Below are positions 7,644 through 12,018 of a stretch of DNA of 12,018 nt, one piece after another. Location: assembly GCA_964432985.1 (NCBI GenBank), contig CAYSPT010000102.1:1-12018 (forward strand), given 5' to 3'. Position numbers and translations under genes: made by a program. The first letter of the stretch is position 1, and every line of letters begins with the position of its first letter. The DNA comes from CAYSPT01 sp964432985. GTDB lineage: Bacteria > Muiribacteriota > CAYSPT01. Below the pieces are notes generated by a model. That model had not been told where the DNA came from. It did not search any database and was given only the letters and a program-made list of their open reading frames with translations.

Positions 7644-7701
7644 TCTGCTGAATTTTATAACAAAAATAACCAATATCGTCAAGCTAAAAATTCTGCTGAA
7701 T
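7644..7701 (-). repeat. 10-bp direct repeat pair flanking the csp promoter
   Basis: ATTCAGCAGA (minus-strand sense) occurs at 7692-7701 and again at 7644-7653, 48 bp apart. One copy lies 9 bases upstream of the -35 and the other directly follows the -10 and covers the expected transcription start. The placement suggests paired operator half-sites for a repressor, but a chance 10-mer repeat cannot be excluded. Confidence 0.5.
7654..7682 (-). promoter_or_regulatory. Sigma70-type promoter of the cold shock gene
   Basis: On the minus strand TTGACG (7677-7682) and TATAAA (7654-7659) are separated by exactly 17 bases, in an A/T-rich setting. The expected start near 7647 gives a leader of about 95 bases that contains all three tandem inverted repeats and the GGGAGG ribosome site. 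Confidence 0.7.
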
Positions 7702-7739
7702 GGGAGGTAATAGCGCTCTTTTCATACAACGAGGCAACC

Positions 7740-7768
7740 TTGCGGGGCGGTATTGTCAATGGTATAAT
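7740..7768 (+). promoter_or_regulatory. Extended -10 promoter of the GGDEF-TPR gene
   Basis: TGGTATAAT (7760-7768) is a perfect extended -10 element, with a partial -35 TTGCGG (7740-7745) at 17-base spacing. Transcription would start near 7775, about 40 bases before the ATG at 7815. This argues against translation from the upstream TTG at 7740, which would lie inside the promoter. Confidence 0.65.
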
Positions 7769-7814
7769 ACTACAAGTTTTTCCGGACTATTACCTGAAAA
7801 TTGGTGATAAAACA

Positions 7815-10325
7815 ATGGAAATTGCGCATCAACCCACGTCAAATCTGACAATTACCGATCTTAGACGGAACGGCCGTTCCGTTATCCAGGGACTGATGGA
7901 GTGCCTTCCACTCCAGTTTCCCAGGCTGCTGGTGCCGGGAGCACGAGACAACCTGCTGGTGCGTGACGAGGATGACCCGGTGGAAGTCGAACCCGGTATT
8001 CCGGCGCTGCCGATAGACAGGGCGGTGCTGCTGCGGCAGATGGATTCGACCCAGATTTCAATTCCACTTGTTCTCGACGAAATCTATGTAGCCAGGCTGC
8101 TGGCGGACACTCCTGAAGACTTCACCTTGACCGAGCGTGAAAGCCATTTTCTGGCGGTATTCGGAAGTTACCTGCTTCATCGTATCCAGGACAGCAAACG
8201 CCTCGTCTGCGATAAAATGACCGGGCTCTACAACAAGGAGTTCCTCATGTCATTGCTTAAGGCCAGGTGCATGGAAGTGGTGGAATCCAACCAGCGGCAA
8301 TGGAGAAGAGACTCCTTCTTTACCGGTGAAAAAGGCCGCCGCCAGGAAATTGCGGTCATTCTCCTGGACATCGACAACTTCAAGCGCTTCAACACCCTTC
8401 ACGGCCACCTTATCGGTGATGCCGTACTGGTGGCGACCGCCAGGACTATATTCGATACGTGCAGCCACCGCCCCGGGCTCAAAGCCCGGGCAGCCAGGTT
8501 TGGCGGAGAAGAGTTCGTTGTCGTCCTGAGCGTTTTTGACAAGGGCGAAGCCGTTAAATTCGCCGAGGATCTCCGTAACGAGATCACCCGGACACGCGTC
8601 TCGGGTGACCGGGAACTGCACGCCATGTCAGTCGACAGCCACCCCGGGGGAATCACATGCAGTCTGGGCCTGTATCTATTCAAACCGGAAGAAGAGGATC
8701 TTTTCCGTGAGATCTACCTGGTGGAGGTGGTCCGAGAAGCACTCGCCAGGGCCGACGCAGCCCTGCACGTGGCTAAGGAAAACGGGAAAAATCAAACGGT
8801 TTCGTACGACGAGATACTGACCGTCGCCGGTAAAATTCTCCGCCTCATCGGAGAAGACGAGGTGCTGATCAATCTCGGTGAAATTCACGGGATACGGTCC
8901 GGCATGGTGTTCGATGTCTTCGATTCGGAGTTCAATGGAAAAGAACCCTATTTTCATGGTTCATCGAGCTCACACGGAGTGTATCCACGGAGAATCAAAG
9001 CGCAGGTCCGGATCAATGCCAACACTGCCGAATCAGATCACGAGCTTCAGGAAACCATCTCCGTGGGAAGGATAACCAGTCAGAATCCGGGATGGCACAT
9101 GAATAAGGGAGATTACATTGCGCTGAATCTGCAGTCCAGCCGGCTGAGCACCGATCAACTAGAGGAAATAGTTGAGCAGCTGCCGCGGGAGGAAGTATCC
9201 GCCTGTGTACAGGCTCTCTCTTCCGCCGGCGCCCTGCTGTGCGAGCTGGCCCATCCGGAGCGGCTGGACCGTATCTACGGCTCCGATGCCCGGGTACGGT
9301 TCGTCTGTGAACTGGAGGTGGTCGTCAGGGAAAAAACGGACCAGGAAGGAAAGATTTTTTCTTTTGGACGGGACGGATTCTGCATCCTCCTGCCGGAGAC
9401 ATCCGAAGAGCGGACCTGTTACCTGGGAAACCTCATACTGGATGAAATAAGCAGCCGGATTACGCTCAGTTTCAGGGCCAATGTGGGATACGCTGTCTGG
9501 CCCGACACCTGTGAATCCACCGATCTGCTGGAATCCGCCGCCAGAGCCCTGCTGGTAGCCAGGCTGCACTCAAGCGGCGAACCGGTAGGATTTTGCGCCG
9601 ACACCATCAATGAGGTGGGAAACTATTACTACGAGCTCGACCGGATCGAAGACGCCTTCAAGGAGTACCAGAAGGCCCTGGATCTTGTTCCCGGCTTGTC
9701 CCGAACCCACAACAATCTCGGGATCATTTACTGGGAACTGGGCTTGACCGACCAGGCAATTTCATCATACAAGCACTCTCTGGAGCTCGACGGGGAAAAC
9801 GTCTGCGCCATGAACAACCTGGCGTACCTGTACAGTCTGGAGCAGGGCAAAATAGACGAGGCCATCCGGTACTACCAGGAGGCCACCCGGCGCGGCGTCG
9901 ATTATCCCCCGGCGTACAACAACCTGGCCCACCTGTTCGTACTGGAAGGCCGCAACCTGAAAGAAGCGGAAGAACTGGCCAGAGTGGCAGTCAACCTGGA
10001 GCCTGCCTGCGGTTTTTTCTACGATACCTTGAGCCGGGCGTTGTACTCGCTTAATAAAATAGAAGAGGCCTATCAGGCCATCATCAGGGCTATCGAAATA
10101 GAAGGTGAAACCTGCGAAACGCTCTGCCACCTGAGCCGTATACTCAAGGACCGCAACCAGTTCAAAGATGCCGAGTACACCCTGGATAAAGCGCTGAGAA
10201 TAAACCCGGGCTACCGGCCGGCCAAGCGGCTCAAGTTCGAACTGGCCGCACGCAAAGAATATCTGAAAAGCAAGCACACGAGCGGAGGCAGGAGAAGCGG
10301 TTTCCAGGGACAGCGCTCCGAGTAA
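7815..10325 (+). CDS. GAF-like/GGDEF/degenerate GGDEF/TPR protein, probable diguanylate cyclase
   Basis: 836 residues from the chosen ATG. Residues about 10-130 look like a divergent GAF sensor domain. A GGDEF domain follows: TGLYNKEFL (136-144), LLDIDNFKRFN (183-193), GHLIGDAVL (197-205), the active-site signature RFGGEEF (228-234), and ADAALHVAKENGKN (313-326). It should make c-di-GMP from two GTP. The RxxD inhibitory site is absent (the aligned residues are Gly and Ala). Residues about 335-437 form a beta-rich domain of unsure identity, weakly like the FlgT C-terminal barrel. Residues about 445-595 look like a second, degenerate GGDEF domain (FGRDGF at 517-522; NVGYAVWPD; ESAARALLVAR). About six TPR repeats (595-805) end the protein. 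The frame is open to a TTG at 7740 with GAGG 5 bases before it, but a strong promoter overlaps that region. No membrane segment is evident. Confidence 0.85.
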   Translation: MEIAHQPTSNLTITDLRRNGRSVIQGLMECLPLQFPRLLVPGARDNLLVRDEDDPVEVEPGIPALPIDRAVLLRQMDSTQISIPLVLDEIYVARLLADTPEDFTLTERESHFLAVFGSYLLHRIQDSKRLVCDKMTGLYNKEFLMSLLKARCMEVVESNQRQWRRDSFFTGEKGRRQEIAVILLDIDNFKRFNTLHGHLIGDAVLVATARTIFDTCSHRPGLKARAARFGGEEFVVVLSVFDKGEAVKFAEDLRNEITRTRVSGDRELHAMSVDSHPGGITCSLGLYLFKPEEEDLFREIYLVEVVREALARADAALHVAKENGKNQTVSYDEILTVAGKILRLIGEDEVLINLGEIHGIRSGMVFDVFDSEFNGKEPYFHGSSSSHGVYPRRIKAQVRINANTAESDHELQETISVGRITSQNPGWHMNKGDYIALNLQSSRLSTDQLEEIVEQLPREEVSACVQALSSAGALLCELAHPERLDRIYGSDARVRFVCELEVVVREKTDQEGKIFSFGRDGFCILLPETSEERTCYLGNLILDEISSRITLSFRANVGYAVWPDTCESTDLLESAARALLVARLHSSGEPVGFCADTINEVGNYYYELDRIEDAFKEYQKALDLVPGLSRTHNNLGIIYWELGLTDQAISSYKHSLELDGENVCAMNNLAYLYSLEQGKIDEAIRYYQEATRRGVDYPPAYNNLAHLFVLEGRNLKEAEELARVAVNLEPACGFFYDTLSRALYSLNKIEEAYQAIIRAIEIEGETCETLCHLSRILKDRNQFKDAEYTLDKALRINPGYRPAKRLKFELAARKEYLKSKHTSGGRRSGFQGQRSE
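8472..8490. repeat. GC-rich perfect hairpin inside the GGDEF coding region
   Basis: CCCGGGCT-CAA-AGCCCGGG is an 8-bp perfect stem with a 3-base loop. It encodes part of PGLKAR, just upstream of RFGGEEF, where an RxxD inhibitory site would normally sit. It may be chance or a small sequence change that removed the site. Confidence 0.6.
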
Positions 10326-10332
10326 CAGAGAT

Positions 10333-10532
10333 ACGTGCAAGAAGCTTCCTTGAATTTATCTGGTTGGTACAGTCCCCTGTTTGGGCGAACACGCATTTCA
10401 GGCCATTCGTGTAACTATCTTGTAGGCACGGTACCCGTTTGGGCGAACACGCATTCAAGGCTTTAAGCGTAATTACCTGGTTGGTACGGTCCCTTCCTCG
10501 GCGAACACGCGTTCCAGGACATACCGGGTGAT
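10333..10532. repeat. 58-bp tandem repeats duplicating the PilZ gene 3' end
   Basis: The core (G/C)GGCGAACACGC recurs at 10383, 10441 and 10499, exactly 58 bases apart, and the surrounding GGTTGGTAC(A/G)GTCCC and GTAATTA(C)-like segments recur with it. Copies are about 10474-10532, 10417-10473 and 10357-10416. A worn partial fourth starts at 10333 (ACG again 58 bases from its counterpart), soon after the GGDEF-TPR stop. The first copy is the genuine end of the PilZ gene, encoding VFAEEGTVPTR-stop. The second encodes VFAQTGTVPTR-stop in the corresponding frame. The third would encode the same tail but for one extra base. The whole intergenic stretch 10326-10472 is thus repeat-derived; no T-tract terminator is visible in it. 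Confidence 0.85.
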
Positions 10533-11549
10533 GCGGTTGCGATCCATATCGAAAATGGCGGTATATTTGATCCCCACTCTGTACAGAGTGACACTGTCCT
10601 TGATTATTTCCTTGACCCGCACCACGCGTCCGACGATCTCGTTGAGTTCCTGATCCCTGACCTGGAACCGCAGCAGGAGCATATCATCTTTCTCAACGGC
10701 CCGTTCCTGGAGGAGCAGCATACCCGACCCGCTCAGGTCCACGCAGTCACCGATTCTCTCCATGGGATCGAGTTTACCCGCCTCATAAAACAAACGGTAC
10801 CCGACCCGGATGTCGGTACCGACACGTGGATAACTCCGGCGGCGGCGGTGCAGCACCTCGTGCGGTTTGGCAATATAGACGTTTGAATCGGGATCCACTG
10901 TCATCTGGGTCGTGGTGGACGTGAACGTGTAGATTCCCTGGGCAGTAAGAAAATTGACGATCACATTCCAGCCCTGGACCACCATGGAAAGACCGCTTTG
11001 TTCCTCTCCCCATGACCAGGCCAAACCCAATTTCCGGGGAAGCACTTCTTTGAGAACGCAGAAATGGACCGACTGCCACGAACCGTGATCGATGGTTAGT
11101 TCCATGACCTGTCCCTCCCTGAATTTCAACCCCTGGGACAGGCTGTCGTACTGGGGTGCGATTTCCTTGAGATCTTCCCGGGAAAAACTGTGAAGCGCTT
11201 CTTCTTCGCTCTCGTAAAGAGAAACCGTCTGGTCCACGTGGTATGTCAGCAGCGCGGCGTAGGCCTGGCTGTCTATTGGGGACGCCACCTTCACCCTGAC
11301 ACTGAAATCACGCTTGAAATGTGTCATCCCCCTGATAAAAAGGACTCCTTTGCCGTCAATGTCCCGCAGTTTTCCCAGAGACAGAAGCATCTTGTGATGC
11401 CCCTGGGAAATAACCAGTGAGATAGCAGCGTCACACTTGGTAAGCGTTTCGGCAACCAGGTCCCCTGAAAGCCGAAGTATTATGACATCGTCCTCCACTA
11501 CAGCGGAAAACCTGATAGACGGAGTTCTTACATTAAAATCATCGCTCAT
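10473..11549 (-). CDS. STAS/YcgR-like/PilZ c-di-GMP effector
   Basis: 358 residues in three parts. Residues about 12-120 are a STAS (anti-sigma-antagonist-type) domain: VIILRLSGDL (22-31), then LGKLRDIDGKGVLFI (58-72) and SLYESEEEAL. The usual phosphorylated Ser after ID is Gly here, so classic SpoIIAA-type phosphoregulation looks lost. Residues about 138-232 match the YcgR-type N-terminal barrel in layout (IYTFTST; VYIAKPHEVLHRRRR). Residues 234-350 are a PilZ domain with both c-di-GMP motifs, RSYPR (238-242) and DLSGSG (271-276). The protein should therefore bind c-di-GMP and relay it to a partner. The ATG at 11549 overlaps the upstream 5'-nucleotidase gene by 11 bases. AGGAAGGG is 12 bases away, so translational coupling is likely. 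The gene converges on a GGDEF protein, a plausible source of its ligand. Its last codons form one unit of a 58-bp repeat. Confidence 0.88.
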   Translation of the reverse strand: MSDDFNVRTPSIRFSAVVEDDVIILRLSGDLVAETLTKCDAAISLVISQGHHKMLLSLGKLRDIDGKGVLFIRGMTHFKRDFSVRVKVASPIDSQAYAALLTYHVDQTVSLYESEEEALHSFSREDLKEIAPQYDSLSQGLKFREGQVMELTIDHGSWQSVHFCVLKEVLPRKLGLAWSWGEEQSGLSMVVQGWNVIVNFLTAQGIYTFTSTTTQMTVDPDSNVYIAKPHEVLHRRRRSYPRVGTDIRVGYRLFYEAGKLDPMERIGDCVDLSGSGMLLLQERAVEKDDMLLLRFQVRDQELNEIVGRVVRVKEIIKDSVTLYRVGIKYTAIFDMDRNRITRYVLERVFAEEGTVPTR

Positions 11550-12018
11550 GAGGCAACCGCGCCCTTCCTACCCGAAAATAATGCCATGGCGGATACCCGA
11601 GAAGGTTACTCACCCGCGAAGTGTATATACACGCGAACGATTTTACCTGCCTGGCAAACCTGGTGATATTGTCCTCCGCATGGAACAACGATCCCCAGTA
11701 GGTATTGTACGCTTTATCAATTAATTTTTCAATCACTCTGATTTCGGCAACCGTCCGGGAAAGCTCGCTGCGTATTTTGTTAAATGATGCTTTTTTGACA
11801 GCCCGTTTATCTTTCAGGTGGTTTAACCGGTCGGTGAACTCATCCCGCGTTCGGCGTAATTTTTCGAGTTTCTTCACAGCATCCCCGCACCTGGTATCAC
11901 CTGCAATTTCCTCTTCAAGTTCGGGAACGACCATGGCTGTTCTCCAACCACACTTTTTTTTCGATTTAAGGATATCACCAAAGGTGTGGTCACCGAAATA
12001 GAGAATCCGTTCACCTTC
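11539..12018 (-). CDS. HAD-IG family 5'-nucleotidase, C-terminal part
   Basis: The frame is open to the window's right edge, so the N-terminus and the catalytic DxDxT motif lie outside; the ATG at 11934 is internal. The 159 visible residues start with ILYFGDHTFGDIL, in which GDHTFGD is the HAD motif IV of cytosolic purine 5'-nucleotidase-like enzymes. Then come GWRTAMVVPELEEEI, a long charged helical or coiled-coil segment, and the family's characteristic end AYNTYWGSLF...YTSRVSNLLGY...YFR...LPHER. Members hydrolyse nucleoside 5'-monophosphates; the actual substrate is unknown. The stop overlaps the start of the PilZ gene, so both are almost certainly cotranscribed from a promoter outside the window. 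Confidence 0.9.
   Translation of the reverse strand, partial: EGERILYFGDHTFGDILKSKKKCGWRTAMVVPELEEEIAGDTRCGDAVKKLEKLRRTRDEFTDRLNHLKDKRAVKKASFNKIRSELSRTVAEIRVIEKLIDKAYNTYWGSLFHAEDNITRFARQVKSFACIYTSRVSNLLGYPPWHYFRVGRARLPHER

Noticed and set aside
7740..7814. Upstream TTG start for the GGDEF-TPR protein
   Set aside because: A perfect extended -10 (TGGTATAAT, 7760-7768) lies inside this stretch, so the transcript should start after it. The GAGG before the TTG keeps a small doubt.
10326..10472. Rho-independent terminator or CRISPR-like array between the convergent genes
   Set aside because: No GC stem with a T-run was found. The 58-bp periodicity has no repeat/spacer alternation; the units are degenerate along their whole length.
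11539..11934. A stand-alone 131-residue coiled-coil protein starting at 11934
   Set aside because: The frame continues upstream to the window edge and encodes the HAD motif GDHTFGD, so this is the tail of a larger 5'-nucleotidase.

Overview
The window looks like a chromosomal scaffold piece from a free-living bacterium of moderately high GC, probably a draft or metagenome assembly because it contains exactly 100 Ns at 7247-7346. The lineage can only be guessed. The DHH/CBS/tRNA-nucleotidyltransferase fusion, the HAD-IG 5'-nucleotidase and the multidomain c-di-GMP proteins would suit Desulfobacterota (Geobacter-like) or a neighbouring group. No rRNA, tRNA, CRISPR array, transposase or phage gene was seen.

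Region 1 (1-4524) is a surface-polysaccharide block. Two GT4-type glycosyltransferases run rightwards, the first cut by the window edge. A low-molecular-weight protein tyrosine phosphatase faces them and overlaps the second by 12 bp. Divergent from the phosphatase is a 544-residue protein with a PAPS-dependent sulfotransferase domain fused to a polysaccharide-cluster-type methyltransferase domain whose SAM-binding loop is degenerate. Together they suggest sulfated (and perhaps methylated) exopolysaccharide or glycan made under Tyr-phosphorylation control.

Region 2 (4525-7346) is a tRNA nucleotidyltransferase/poly(A)-polymerase-family protein with N-terminal DHH/DHHA1 and paired CBS domains. 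It runs into the assembly gap near its expected C-terminus. The open frame that continues beyond the gap is an artefact, because a real cold shock gene lies there on the opposite strand.

Region 3 (7352-7814) holds a CspA-family gene (GTG start) on the minus strand and a 262-bp divergent control region. That region has a good sigma70-like csp promoter flanked by two copies of a 10-bp direct repeat, and a predicted csp leader with three tandem 18-bp inverted repeats. It also has an extended -10 promoter for the rightward gene.

Region 4 (7815-12018) is a c-di-GMP locus. A GAF-like/GGDEF/beta-domain/degenerate GGDEF/TPR protein runs rightwards. It converges on a STAS/YcgR-like/PilZ protein, which is translationally overlapped with an upstream HAD-IG 5'-nucleotidase that leaves the window. 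The whole gap between the convergent genes is built of 58-bp tandem repeats that duplicate the 3' end of the PilZ gene, including its stop codon. The most unusual items are the sulfotransferase-methyltransferase fusion, the csp leader repeats and the 58-bp gene-end repeats.
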